Assembly (NCBI RefSeq): GCF_004193775.1
Contig: NC_041002.1
Location: forward strand, 18,285,535-18,349,534
Length of the DNA: 64,000 bases
Direction: 5' to 3'
DNA from: Glycine soja
Taxonomy: Eukaryota > Streptophyta > Magnoliopsida > Fabales > Fabaceae
The notes beneath the pieces are model-generated. The model saw only the letters and a program-made list of their open reading frames with translations, was not told where the DNA came from and did no database searches. The position numbers and the translations under genes were made by a program. This document shows positions 1-10,583 of this stretch, one piece after another; position 1 is the stretch's first letter, and each line of letters starts with the position of its first letter.

Positions 1-820
1 CTAAGCGACCCCCCATGTCGCTAAGTGTTAGTCGGTGAATACGACTAACTTTTGTGTATAAAGCTTGTGTAAATTGTATCAAACTCTTCCAATTTATGGT
101 TATTTTGTAGTGTTATAAGTATTTTTTTGTTAAGTATAGGTAATAAATACTAAGTACTTCCATTTTGTGTGTTTAATAATCATTTTCTCTCAATTTCAAG
201 TTAATTAGGCAAGCTTTGAAAAGTGTTGTTTTTCACCTTCTCGCTAAGCTAATCTACTGGTTTAGCGAGCGTTCGCTAAGCACAACACTCATTGGCTAAG
301 CGCGAGGAAGACTCTGGAAGAAGATGAGCTGTATAGGTTCTCTAAGTGCACCGCTTCAGTCCATCCGCTAAGCGAGAAAGGCACGCGCTAAGCCAAAATT
401 CACTAATGTGCGCTAAGCGGTCCATAATTGCGCTAAGCGCACGAGCACGTACAAGGCCACCTATTTAAGCCAGAAATCAGATTTTGTGAAGGGAGTTTGG
501 GCTGGGATTTAGAGCTTTACATGTCTAGAGATTCTAGAGAGAGAAAGGTCCAAGTTCCAGAGAGTTTTGAGAGATTTTGCTGTGTGAAGATCTGCAGAGA
601 CTAGAGCTTGAAGAAGGAGCCGGTTTGAGAGCTTGAGATGAGTTTGTGAGTGATTGTGAGATCCTAGAGGTGAATGAGACATCCTCACCACTTGTATTTT
701 TGCAATCTTTCATCTTGTTCATCTCTTTGTTGTAAAGAAGGCTTCCTAGTTATGGAAAGCTAAATCCTCTGTTGGATCTTCCCTGTAGGTACCTGATGTA
801 AATATATTTCTATCTATTTG
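1..820 (+). mobile_element. Family C (Athila-like) 3' LTR fragment
   Basis: Positions 1-25 are the last internal bases and the LTR starts at about 26 with TGTTAGTCG, matching the start of the complete family C LTR at 41649. CGCTAAGCG boxes cluster at about 240-440, as at 41884-42064 in the complete copy. A leader-like stretch follows (450-800). Similarity to the complete LTR ends near 'ctgatgtaaata' (about 793-805), and by 821 the sequence is family A ORF1. The right part of the LTR is therefore missing and the join looks like an illegitimate deletion. No terminal repeat or TSD can be drawn. Confidence 0.8.
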
Positions 821-1792
821 ATGGGGACAAGGGGTTGCATCAGTTACAATCCCATTCTTGCTATAAGACAACTTGGCTACCCTATGAGAGGGGCACCACT
901 AGAGGAAGAGCTCGCACCTATTATTGCATGAGGTTTCAATAAGACCAACGTGGAGGCACTTCCGAAGGTCCGCAAGGCGTGGGAGATGGTGCAAAAGAAG
1001 GACAAAGAACTCAGAGGCAGTAACAACGTCGGTAGCTACCGTAAGTGGTTGAAAGCCCACATGCAAGGTTTGGATTGGCTCCCGAGTTTGAGAACCACTA
1101 AAGGGGAGGAAGTTGAGGCACCGGAGGAAGACGAAGAGGTGCAGGCCCTTAGAGCAGAACTCGAGCAAGCCCAAACAGTCAAAGAAAAGTTCAAATCAGC
1201 AGCTCTTAAGATCCGAAAGGAGAATGCCGAACTGAGAGATGTAAATATAGCTACCACCAAGGCCTTAGAACAAGAGACCAAAAGGGCTCGTAGGGAAGAA
1301 CACGGCCGGAACAAATTCCGAGGGGCTCTGTGGGGCAGTAACAGTGAGCTTAAGCTTCGGAGAGAGGAAAGGGACCAATCACGAGTAGACAGTTTGATCT
1401 TGAAGGATGAGCTGAAGGTTTGCCTAAGGTCCAAGAGAAGCTTGTCTCAGCGTTTGTGCGAGACAGAGACCAACATGTTAGCCATCATCAGCAAGTACCA
1501 AGAAGAATTAGATCTAGCCACGACCCATGAGCACAAAGTGGCAGACGAGTACGCCCGAGCGTACGCGAAAAAAGAGGTTAGGGGAAGGGTGATCGACTTG
1601 TTACATCAAGAGGCAACAATGTGGATGGACCGATTTGCTCTTACTTTGAATGGAAGTGAAGAACTTCCCCGATTCCTAGCCAAGGCCAAAGCAATGGCGG
1701 ACACCTACTCTGCCCCCGAGGAGATCCACAGACTTCCCAGCTATTGTCAGCATATGATAGACTTAATGGCCCATATAATTAGGAACCGCTAG
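821..1792 (+). pseudogene. Family A ORF1 remnant (DUF7745-type, C-terminal part with coiled coil)
   Basis: The frame is in register from 821 to the stop at 1790-1792, with one in-frame TGA at 929-931; the longest open part is 950-1792 (280 aa). The motif GTRGC..YNP.LAIRQLGYPMRGAP opens the fragment. In the minus-strand copy the same motif lies after the first ~300 residues of the ORF, so the N-terminal domain is missing here. The rest is rich in E, K, R and A in heptad-like order (about residues 60-180 of the open part), which suggests a coiled coil. This is the extra ORF that precedes gag in Tat/Ogre elements; its function is unknown. The family call rests on pattern recognition, and the equivalent ORF is at 27409-29274. 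Confidence 0.8.
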
Positions 1793-2025
1793 GAAGTTTG
1801 TATTGTCACTCAGATCTTGACTAGTTATAACTTTTTGAATAAAATGAGTTTATCCCGCGTTTTTACTCCAAAAAAAAATCAGTGCAAATCAAACCACTCC
1901 CGCATTTTATCTCTAGCATGCATTCATTTTTCTTTACGTACTCCTCACGTTTGGTTTTTTGGGAAAAACACCATAACTAAACGTGCCCGAAGGCATCCCT
2001 ATCACACCAGATCCAAATCTAGGAC
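1793..2025 (+). other. ORF1-gag spacer of the family A + copy
   Basis: Short AT-rich spacer between the ORF1 stop and the gag start. It matches the spacer at 27240-27408 in the minus-strand copy. I see no coding potential or regulatory motif. Confidence 0.6.
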
Positions 2026-2425
2026 GATGGGTGACAAGAGGAGATATAGGAATATATGAAAGCCGACATGTCGACTTTGAAAGAGCAAATGGCTTCCATG
2101 ATGGGTGCCATGCTAGGAATGAGACAACTTATGGAGAATAACGTGGCCACCGCTGCCGCTGTTAGTTCAGCTGCCGAAGCAGACCCAACTCTCCCAGCTA
2201 CCGCCCATCCTCTCCCAAATGTGGTAGGACGAGAAAGAAGCACACTGGGGCACATCAGCAACCCCCATCTGGGATACAACTGAGTGGCTTACCCTTATGG
2301 ATTACCACCTAATTACACGCCACCAGTCATGCGTGATGACGCGGGTCATGTCCCTTACCCCATCCTTGAAGGGGAGCCTCCTCGACAGTCGGACGAGGTT
2401 CACGAGGATCATAGAGAGTACGCCC
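2026..2425 (+). pseudogene. Family A gag remnant, 5' part
   Basis: Begins with ATGGGTGAC, like the start at 27239 (minus) in the other copy. A one-base deletion just after the start breaks the frame and gives a stop at 2056-2058. The following residues (KADMSTLKEQMASMMGAMLG, then a proline/alanine-rich stretch) match the other copy. A second lesion turns the Trp of the motif GYNW into TGA at 2281-2283. The coding region is then cut by the solo LTR at 2426-4090 and resumes at 4091. Confidence 0.8.
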
Positions 2426-2747
2426 TGTTGGATCATGTGGCCTCAGAATAATTAAGAAGGGGGGTTGAATTAATTATTCCTAAACCTTTACTAATTAAAA
2501 AATTATTCTTCTAAGGCTTTTACTTATGTTGTTAAGAGAATATGGAGTAGAAGAGAAACTTAACAGAAAGTAAAAGTGGAAATTAAATGCACAGCGGAAA
2601 GTAAAAGAGTAGGGAAGAAGGAAACAAACACACAAGAGTTTTTATACTGGTTCGGCAACAACCCGTGCCTACATCCAGTCCCCAAGCGACCTGCGGTCCT
2701 TGAGATTTCTTTCAACCTTGTAAAAATCCTTTTACAAGCAAAGATCC

Positions 2748-2874
2748 ACAAGGGATGTACCCTCCCTTGTTCTCTTTGAAACCCTAGTGGATGTACCCTC
2801 CACTAGAATTGATCCACAAGAGATGTACCCTCTCTTGTTCTCAGTCAAACCCAAGTAGATGTACCCTCTACTTG
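2748..2874 (-). repeat. Row of four hairpins with constant loop in the family E LTR
   Basis: Four inverted repeats, each with a 7-bp perfect stem and the loop ATGTACCCT (AGGGTACAT on the transcribed strand): 2748-2770 (stem ACAAGGG), 2784-2806 (CTAGTGG), 2816-2838 (ACAAGAG) and 2852-2874 (CAAGTAG). A weaker fifth follows at about 2880-2902. They lie downstream of the LTR promoter on the minus strand, so they should be in the RNA. Stems differ from one hairpin to the next while the loop stays fixed. Confidence 0.85.
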
Positions 2875-3495
2875 TACCACAAAGGATGTACCCTCCAATG
2901 TGTTAAGACAAAGATCTCAGGTGGTTAAACCTTTGATACTTTGTGAATGGGGATACAAAAGAATTCTCAGGAGGTTAGTCCTTTGAACACTTTTGTATTA
3001 GGGAAGTGGAAGAATCAAAAGAATTCTCAGACTGTGTCGTTTTGAATTCTTTGACAAGGGAGAAGGGAGACACAAAAGAATTCAGGTGGTTAGTCCTTTG
3101 TTCTTTTGGAAAAGAGAGAAGAGAGACAAAAAAAGAATTCAGGCGGTTAGTCCTTGGCGAATTCTTTTTGGCAAAGGGAGAAGAGAATGAAAAGATGAAT
3201 AGCACAAGTTTTCAAGGTTTAGAAAACCAGAAAACTTCAGAAAGCTTTTGGTACAAAGAAGAAGTAGAAGTTCAAAGAGATTCAAGGCTTGTAAAGGATT
3301 GTAAGAGATTGATTGAAAATGTATTCAAGATTATTGAAATTCAAAACAAAGCCTTCCTTTTATAGACTCTTCATGTCTGGTCAAGACAACCATTAAAAGA
3401 GTTATGACTTTTAGAAAAACTTAAAAACCAATTTGAAAAAGTCAAAAACTATTTGAAGAGTTACATCTTTTGATTTTATTCAGAAACAATCACTG

Positions 3496-3732
3496 GTAAT
3501 CGATTACCAAATCAGTGTAATCTATTGCACAAAGCTTTTATGTGAAAGGATGCGACTCTTCACATTAGAATTTGAATTTCAACGTTCAAAGGCACTGGTA
3601 ATCGATTACCAAAACATTGTAATCGATTATAGCTTTTTGACATTAATTGGAACGTTGTAAATTCAATTTGAAAACTTTTTCATAACAATTTTGCTACTGG
3701 TAATCGATTATAACAATTTGGTAATCGATTAC
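3496..3732. repeat. Three pairs of the palindrome GTAATCGATTAC
   Basis: Copies start at 3496, 3517 (mutated), 3598, 3619, 3700 and 3721. Within each pair the spacing is 21 bp and the pairs are 102 bp apart. On the minus strand they lie upstream of the TATA box at about 3360, so they sit in U3. Confidence 0.85.
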
Positions 3733-4090
3733 CAGAGAGTAAAAACTCTTTGGTAAAACATGTTTTGAGAAAAATCATGTGCTACTCAATTTTTGAGAAA
3801 AACTTTTCATACTTTTCTTGATTAAGCCTTCTCTTGATTCTTGAATCTTGAATCTTAATCTTGATTCTTGAGATCTTGAACCTTGAATCTTGATTCTTGA
3901 CTCTAAAATTTCTTCTTGAGTCTTGAATTCTTCTTGATTCTTATCTTGAACTCTTGAATTGTTCTTGATTCACTTGAGTTGTTGTTTGATTGATCTTTGA
4001 GCTTTTTGTCATCACCTTTGTCATCATCTTTTGTTATCATCAAAACATCTTTGAATCATTCTTGATTCACCATGAAGCTTTGCTTCTACA

Positions 4091-5671
4091 CGCCCAAGGA
4101 GACATCGATTTCTACCCCCGGTCCCCGTCAAGGGGCTGGCATCCAACACACTGCCTCAGCCCAACCTCACGGGAGAACTTCAGAACCTCCCAGCACAGCC
4201 AATGTTCTTGTCCGCAGAAGGACCACCCCCGGTAGCGGAAGAAAAAAGGAAACTCAATCTCATCGAAGAGAGATTGAGAGCTATTGAAGGTTTTGGTGAC
4301 TATCCGTTCGCAGACTTGGCGGATCTTTGCTTAGTACCGGACATCGTCATCCCCCCAAAATTCAAGGTATCTGATTTCGACAGGTACAAAGGGACGACTT
4401 GTCCTAAAAATCATCTCAAAATGTACTATCACAAGATGGGGGCACATTCTAGGAATGAAAAGTTGTTGATGCCCTTTTTCCAAGATAGCTTGGCTGGAGC
4501 CACGGTCATTTGGTACACTAATCTGGAAGCTTCCCACATCCGCACTTGGAAGGATCTGATTACTGCCTTCCTTAGGCAATATCAGTACAATTTCGATATG
4601 GCTTTCGATCGGACTCAGCTGCAGAACATGGTTAAAAAGGAAAGTGAGTCCTTTAAAGAGTACGCTCAATAGTGGAGGGACCTGGCAGCACAAGTGGCCC
4701 CTCCCATGGTCGAAAGGGAAATGATTACCATGATGGTAGACACCTTGCCGGTGTTTTACTATGAGAAATTAGTGGGCTACATGCCCTCCAGCTTTGCAGA
4801 CTTGGTATTCGCCGGGGAAAGAATCGAAGTGGGCTTGAAGAGAGGGAAGTTCGATTACGTCTCCTCCACAGGTACCAATGCTAGAAGAATCGGAGCGACT
4901 GGGGCAAAGAGGAAGGAAGGAGATACCCATGTCGTCACTTCAGCGCCCGCATGGATCAAGCCGCCGTAGATCTCCCACGGTACCCATCAGTATGCGCAAT
5001 ATCACCCGAGCTTCTCAGCTCGCACCGGGGACTCCTCCAACTCAGCACCCGTATAACCTAGAGCGCCCACGCCCATCCAGAGGGAGGCCCCCCAAGCTCC
5101 GGCTCCAACCCCGACTCGCTTGGTCGGCAATGCCTACTTTGGCGCCGGTTCCAACGCGATAAGGAACTTTCCCCCGAGGCCAACTCCAGAATTCACCCTG
5201 ATCCCAATGACGTACGAAGACCTCTTGCTGTCCCTCATCTCCAACCAGATGGCTGTGATATCTCCCGGGAAGATCTACCAACCTCATTTCCCAAAGTGGT
5301 ATAACCCTGACGCAACCTGCGCATACCATGGGAAAACCCCGGGCCACTCCACCGAACGCTGCCTGGCCCTTAAATACAAGGTCCAACATTTGATAGACGC
5401 CGGATGGCTGACGTTTCAAGAGGACCAGCCCAACGTGAAAATGAACCCGCTCGCCAATCATGGAGGGGGAGCGGTTAATGCCGTCGAGTCGGGTAGGTCG
5501 TGCAGGTCCAAGCCTTTGAAGGACGTGACGACCCCCAGGAGGTTTATCTACGAGGCCCTACAAAAAGGGGGCGTAATTCCCCACGGTGGGCACGGGGAAG
5601 ATTCCTGTTTGATGCATTCTGGCGCGCTACATAACATGGAAACATGTTTAATAGTGGAGGACCTATTGTAA
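4091..5671 (+). pseudogene. Family A gag remnant, 3' part (capsid domain and zinc-knuckle-like motif)
   Basis: Continuation of gag after the solo LTR. The retrotransposon gag domain is at about 4200-4670 (PPKFKV.DFD.YKGTTCPKN; SLAGA.VIWYTNLE; ITAFLRQYQYN). Further on are PVFYYEKLVGYMPSSFADLV (4750-4800) and a zinc-knuckle-like CAYHGKTPGHSTERC (about 5318-5362). In-frame stops at 4669-4671 and 4967-4969, plus frame changes near 4690 and 5120, make it non-functional. The frame ends at 5671; no protease follows, unlike the minus-strand copy. Confidence 0.85.
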
Positions 5672-6372
5672 TAGATGATATACCGAGGCCGGTTGGAAGT
5701 CGGTGATGAGGGGAGTGAAGAGCAGTCTTCACTTTGAGATTCCGGTCCTCACTTTGTGCTTTAAACTATGTCCAGAATTTGATAACCTGAGCCTTTTTGC
5801 TCAGTCCATGGGATGCCCCAGGCGCTTAATTGAAACTGAACCTGACCAGCTTTCACTAAAAAGATTATTGCATTTGAAAACGCTCATGCATACTCATACG
5901 CATGCATATTTGTTATCTTATGACAGGAGCATAATCGTCTTAGGCGATGGTCAAATACTGGGCCAAATCCAAAGGCAGAGACAAATCGAGGTAAACGGTA
6001 ACGCAGCCACAGTTTGCTGCGCAATGTCATTTCCTGCTTTCAGGTACTTAGGGACGGATGCGAGTAGAGGCTAGGCCCATGATCGATGGATCGTCGTCCC
6101 ATGCCCAGCTCCGGACAAGCGGGAAACGCAGCTGGGAGGCAGCCTAGTATCCTTTAAATTCCTAGTTATTATACTGTTGTGTCTTTAAAGGTAATGGTCG
6201 GATGCCTAATCTACCCTAAGGGGGTTCGAGTAAGCGAACACCAACCCATAGAGAGCGCATACCTGTGTCTTCCCAAAAAAAAAGTAGGTGCATCTTGTAG
6301 GGTGCCGTTCTTCAAGAGAAAGATAGGTATAAATGTATGAATATCCTAGGAGAACCTGCACATTAACGTGAA
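5672..6372 (+). other. Collapsed pol region / spacer before ORF3, family A + copy
   Basis: About 700 bp where protease, RT, RNase H and integrase would be expected. I find none of their motifs. It contains the string GCTGGGAGGCAGCC at about 6131, like the 'gggaggcaaccca' signature that follows pol in Athila-type elements and is also seen at 34214. This suggests that pol was deleted and the pol-ORF3 spacer kept. A 123-codon open frame at 5703-6074 looks fortuitous. Confidence 0.55.
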
Positions 6373-7556
6373 ATGGCTCCGAAGAAACTCTCCACGAAGA
6401 GGTCTAGAAGAGATGCCGCAGCAGAAGGGTCCAGTGCCACCCCCGAGTTTGATAGTCATCGTTTCCGGAGCGCCGAGCACCAACAACGCTTCGAGGCCAT
6501 CAAAGGATGGTCGTTCCACAAAGAGGCGTGTCCAGCTCAGGGAGGATGAGTATACGGACTTTCAAGAGGAGATAGCTCACAGACGTTGGACGTCGCTGGT
6601 GACTCCCAAGGCTAAGTTTGACCCTGAGATAGTCCTAGAGTTCTATGCTAATGCTTGGCCCACAGAGGAGGGAGTGTGAGACATGCGTTCGTGGGTGAGG
6701 GGTCAGTGGATTCCCTTTGACGCAGATGCCCTCAGCCAATTCCTGGGTGACCCTCTAGTTTTGGAGGAAGGTCAGCAGTGTGAGTTCAGCTAGAGGAGGA
6801 ACAGGGCCGATGGGTTCGATGAGGAAGCCATTGCCCAGCTGTTGTGCACACCGGGGCAGGATTTCGCCCGGACCGCCACAGGGAGGCGGGTGCGGATCAT
6901 GCGCACCAGCATGACCACTTTGACCCTGGCATGGATGACACTGCTGCTCAACAATGTCTTGCCTAGCGATCACAACTCCGATCTCCCTCTGCCTAAGTGC
7001 TAGTTGGTGTATGCCATCCTGATGCGGATGAGCGTCCACGTGGCCCAAATGATTGCTGATGCCATTTATTTGTTTGCAGGTATGGCGCCTACCAGGCACC
7101 CTCTAGACCCAGATAAGTCCAACATGGCCCTGGGGTTTCCGACGCTGATCACGGGCCTTCATCGAGAAGTATTGCACGCCTAGGAAGGCACAGGGTGATG
7201 CACATCAGGCCGCAAATGCACCACCACCACCTTAGTAGGCCAATCCCATGGGATCACTAGGCATGGAGCGTTATCTACAGCATTTGGTTCGCCAGCAGGT
7301 GACCAACCACCGTGGGTAGGTGCAGATACATGAGTGTCTCTACCGGTTCAGCCTCAATCAGTAGGGGCAGGGTTCCGTCCCTTTTGCATGCCCTACTCCC
7401 GAGTAGTTTAGGGCTGAGGTTGCGTGGCCTGGAGACTGGCCCGAGGCCCAGGCAGGGGAGGAGCCTGCAGGATCCCCCGGTGAGGCAGATGAATCCTATA
7501 TGGATGAAGAGATGACTGATCTGCTCGGTTTCTTGGGAGGGAGCGGAGCCACGTGA
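6373..7556 (+). pseudogene. Family A ORF3 remnant (putative plant transposon protein domain)
   Basis: Starts at ATG 6373 (MAPKKLSTKRSRRD, a basic N-terminus). A frameshift near 6530 moves the reading to the frame that gives DEYTDFQEEI, then FDPEIVLEFYANAWPTEEGV and VRGQWIPFDADALSQFLGDP. Several stops interrupt it (for example 6676-6678 and near 6791 and 7001). The C-terminal end (MERYLQHLVRQQ, ..DEEMTDLL.FLGGSGAT, stop 7554-7556) matches the minus copy at 24001-24300. It occupies the envelope position after pol. I recognise the domain as the 'putative plant transposon protein' type (PF20167-like); its function is unknown. The intact ORF at 52002-53039 looks like a distant relative. Confidence 0.7.
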
Positions 7557-9204
7557 CCAAGGTCACCGTACTTTTGTTACTAACATTACTGTTTTCAGTT
7601 ACTTTTTTTGTTTCTGCTAAAATTTGGCATTATGGCTCTCGTTTATTTCGTCACCATTTTTTTTGCGACTTACCATTGCGTGCGTTTTTTCATTTACCTT
7701 GTGGTTAGACGTAAGTAGGTAGTGTGCGCCATCGACCGCACGACCTTTTCAGAGAGAAAAAGAAAAAAAGAAGGGAAATAAACAAATGATGATAACTTAA
7801 AAAAGAAAAAAAAAAGAAAAAAAAGGAGGAAAGAAAGAGAGAGAAAAAGGAAAATAAGTTGTCTAGCTAAAAAAACCAACCTACTTTTGAAAAGAGATAA
7901 CTTCCAACTTTTCTATGAAAAATTCACTGATCATAACCAGTTTTTAAATGAAAATGTGTGTAACACACCTGAAGAGTGAATGCAGTGAAAATTTTCCCGA
8001 ACGCCCAAAATAGACTCGGGTGAATGCATTAATTGATAAAAGAACATATTTTAGAAACACTAGGTTGACTTAAATAGGGAAAATGAATCCTGAGCCCTAG
8101 TGTCACATGACCATAAAAACTTGATGCTTGAGTGTCCACATAGGTGCATGCATGACCAGTTTTGCATAAAATTTCCTAATCATCATTGTTGCATGTGTAT
8201 CATGGAAATAATGTGGGACATCCCCTTTACCCCCAAACCGCTGGCCAAAACTGACATATGTCATGTCCAGCCTTTCTACAAGCCTTGAGCCAAAATCCCA
8301 ACTTACCATAAACCTTGACCCAGGGTGAGAATGTCAATCCTTGCCCTCGGAAGAAAGCAAAAAAAGAAAGGAAATTCCCAATCGAAGAGGGGGAGAAAGC
8401 AAAAAAGGAAAGGAAATTCCCAATCGAAGAGGGGAAAAAAAGGGAGGAAAGAAATTTCCCGATCAAGGATCGGAAGAAAACAGAAGAAATATGCAGAAAG
8501 GTCTTTGGACCAGACAATAGCTGAACAACACAGAATTGTCACCAAGTAAACAAGAAGAGAAGGGAAACCACGACCTGAAGTGGTCCTTTCCCTTTGATTG
8601 CCAACCAAAATCCTGTGCGTCGGTGACTTGTTCACCTCACACTAAACACAAACGGAAAAAGAAAAGTCCAAGAACACTTAAAGACAAAATTCCCACAAAG
8701 AACAAACCATTCCCAAGAAAAAGTCCTATTGATCCATGATCACGCATGTAATCTTTGATTTTATAGGAAATGATTTGCAAAACAAAGTCATGACATATCT
8801 ATGGTTCAAAATTAGGATGAAACACTTACCCGTGTGAGATTGATACATTTTGAGTGATTTTCTTCTATTTTTGTTGGACCCAGTGTTTCCTCTAAATGGT
8901 CGGTTAGAAACGAAATGCTAACATCCAAAATCTCATTTATGGTTATGAGAAAATTCATCAGCATAGTCTCCTTCCCCGGTAGACACATTGTTTTTCATCC
9001 AAAAAGCACATGTTGCTCTAATTAGTTGGAAGTTTTGTCTCTTTACTAAAGCATGTTCACATTTTAGTGAAGAAAACACCGTGACTATTTTAGTCTTACA
9101 GTTATCCAGAACTACGTAGGTCTGAGTTACTCATCACAAATTGAGGATACGTAGGAGCAAGAGCCTCGCTTTTGTCGGCCGCCCCACAATCTGACCCTGA
9201 GGTC
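7557..9204 (+). other. Family A 3' non-coding region (+ copy)
   Basis: Non-coding stretch between ORF3 and the tandem array, with homopurine/homopyrimidine runs (about 7745-7860 and 8340-8480). It aligns in inverted order with 22346-24000. Open frames here are short and not shared in the other copy. Confidence 0.65.
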
Positions 9205-10100
9205 ATGTGACATGCGGAGACAAATTATGGTCATCCGCACACCTTTTCGCCATCCAGAGACGATCGAGTTCGATGGCACGCAGAGACAAATTATGGTCAT
9301 TCTGCACCTTTTGTCATCTAGAGGCGGCAAGCCCGATGACAGGCGAAGACAAATTATGGTCATCCGCGCACCTTTTCGCCATCCAGAGACGATCGAGTCC
9401 GATGGCACGCAGAGATAAATTATGGTCATTCTACACCTTTTTTCATCCAGAGGCGGCGAGTCCGATGACAGTGCGGAGACAAATTATGGCCATCCGTGCA
9501 CCTTTTCGCCATCCAGAGACGATCGAGTTTGATGGCACGCAGAGACAAATTATGGTCATTCTGCACCTTTTGTCATCCAGAGGTGGCAAGCCCGATGACA
9601 GGCGGAGACAAATTATGGTCATCTGCGCACCTTTCGCCATCCAGAGACGATCGAGTTCGATGGCACGCAGAGATAAATTATGGTCATTCTGCACCTTTTG
9701 TCATCCAGAGGTGGCGAGCCCGATGACAGGCGGAGACAAATTATGGTCATGCACACACCTTTTCGCCATCCAGAGACGATCGAGTCCGATGGCACGCAGA
9801 GACAAATTATGGTCATTCTGCACCTGTTGTCATCCAGAGGTGGTGAGCCCGATGACAGGCAGAGACAAATTATGGTCATCCGTACACCTTTTTGTCAACT
9901 AGAGGCAAGCGAGCCTGTTGACACGCAGAGACAAATTATGGTTATCTGCACCTTTTGTCATCCAGAGACGGCGGGTCTGATGACATGCGGGGAAACCATA
10001 TGGTCCCGCACCTTTTTTTCACTATCCAGAGACAATCAAGTCCGATAGCACGCAGAGACAAATTATGGTCATCTGCACGCTTTTGCTATCTGTAAGACAT
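9205..10100 (+). repeat. 129-bp dimeric tandem array in the family A 3' region
   Basis: The core ACAAATTATGG recurs at 9220, 9286, 9349, 9415 (variant), 9479, 9545, 9608, 9673, 9736, 9802, 9865, 9931 and 10058. Intervals alternate about 66 and 63 bp, giving a higher-order unit of about 129 bp: an A half with 'cgccatccagagacgatcgag' type text and a B half with 'gtcatccagaggcgg' type text. Both lengths are near multiples of three, which keeps frames open and produces a spurious 231-codon ORF at 9207-9902. 3' tandem repeats are typical of Tat/Ogre elements. Confidence 0.92.
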
Positions 10101-10559
10101 TATGCCTTATAACACGTAGAGACTAACGTCGTCTTCTGCGCCTTTTGTCATCCAAGCATAACAAGTCGGGTGGTGGGCAGAGATACCTTATGGTCATCCG
10201 CACCTTTCGTCGACTGAGAGGAACAAATTCGGCAGTATCAGGATGATGTTGGTCGTTCGGTGCTAATCATTTTCAAAATTTTTGCAGATTTTTTCACTCT
10301 CGTCGTCCGGAAACATTCAAGTCCAGCGACGCGCGAAATTCTTCTCTGCTGGGTAGACACGATTGGGTGCAATGGCAAAGGGAAGTGTCGTGGTTGTCAA
10401 ACTTTGTCATTTTCAAAACACTGAAGTTTATTGACGCTTCTGATGCCTTTTCTTTTCTTACTGAACGACAGGTTCCACTGGCGGGGATATTGACCGGCCG
10501 AATGATGTTCCGCTCGAACGAAATTAGTGTCTTATCTTTACTTCCCTTTTATCTCCAAT
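10101..10559 (+). other. Family A 3' region between array and polypurine tract
   Basis: Degenerate repeat units fade out by about 10230; the rest is unique. The same order is seen inverted at 21363-21490. I see no gene. Confidence 0.55.
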
Positions 10560-10583
10560 AAAAGACAAGTAAAGAGGGGCAAC
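10560..10583 (+). other. Polypurine tract of the family A + copy
   Basis: AAAAGACAAGTAAAGAGGGG followed by CAAC lies immediately before the LTR start at 10584. The same purine tract is found inverted at 21339-21362 next to the other family A 3' LTR. It would prime plus-strand DNA synthesis. Confidence 0.85.

Larger units (their letters stand above)
2426..4090 (-). mobile_element. Family E (Sirevirus-like) solo LTR, TSD CGCCC
   Basis: A 1,665 bp TG...CA unit flanked by the direct repeat CGCCC at 2421-2425 and 4091-4095, splitting a gag remnant that reads on across the site. It is inverted: the TATA-type box TATAAAAGG reads on the minus strand at about 3356-3364, and the end next to 2426 matches the 3' end of the + strand copy at 61728. 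It carries palindrome pairs at 3496/3517, 3598/3619 and 3700/3721 and hairpins at 2748-2874. With no internal region it is a solo LTR, the product of LTR-LTR recombination. The lineage is inferred from the ending shared with the intact Sirevirus (ttctgaggccacttg...caaca type). Confidence 0.9.

Noticed and set aside
3006..3365. 119-codon open frame
   Set aside because: It lies inside the family E LTR on the non-sense strand, over repeats of 'gaattctcaggcggttagtcc' type; homologous LTRs do not keep it.
9207..9902. 231-codon open frame with repeated DKLWS..HLFAIQRRSS motifs
   Set aside because: It is a by-product of the tandem array: unit lengths of 63 and 66 bp keep several frames open on both strands. 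No start context, no conservation of one frame over the others, and the minus copy (21490-22345) opens different frames.
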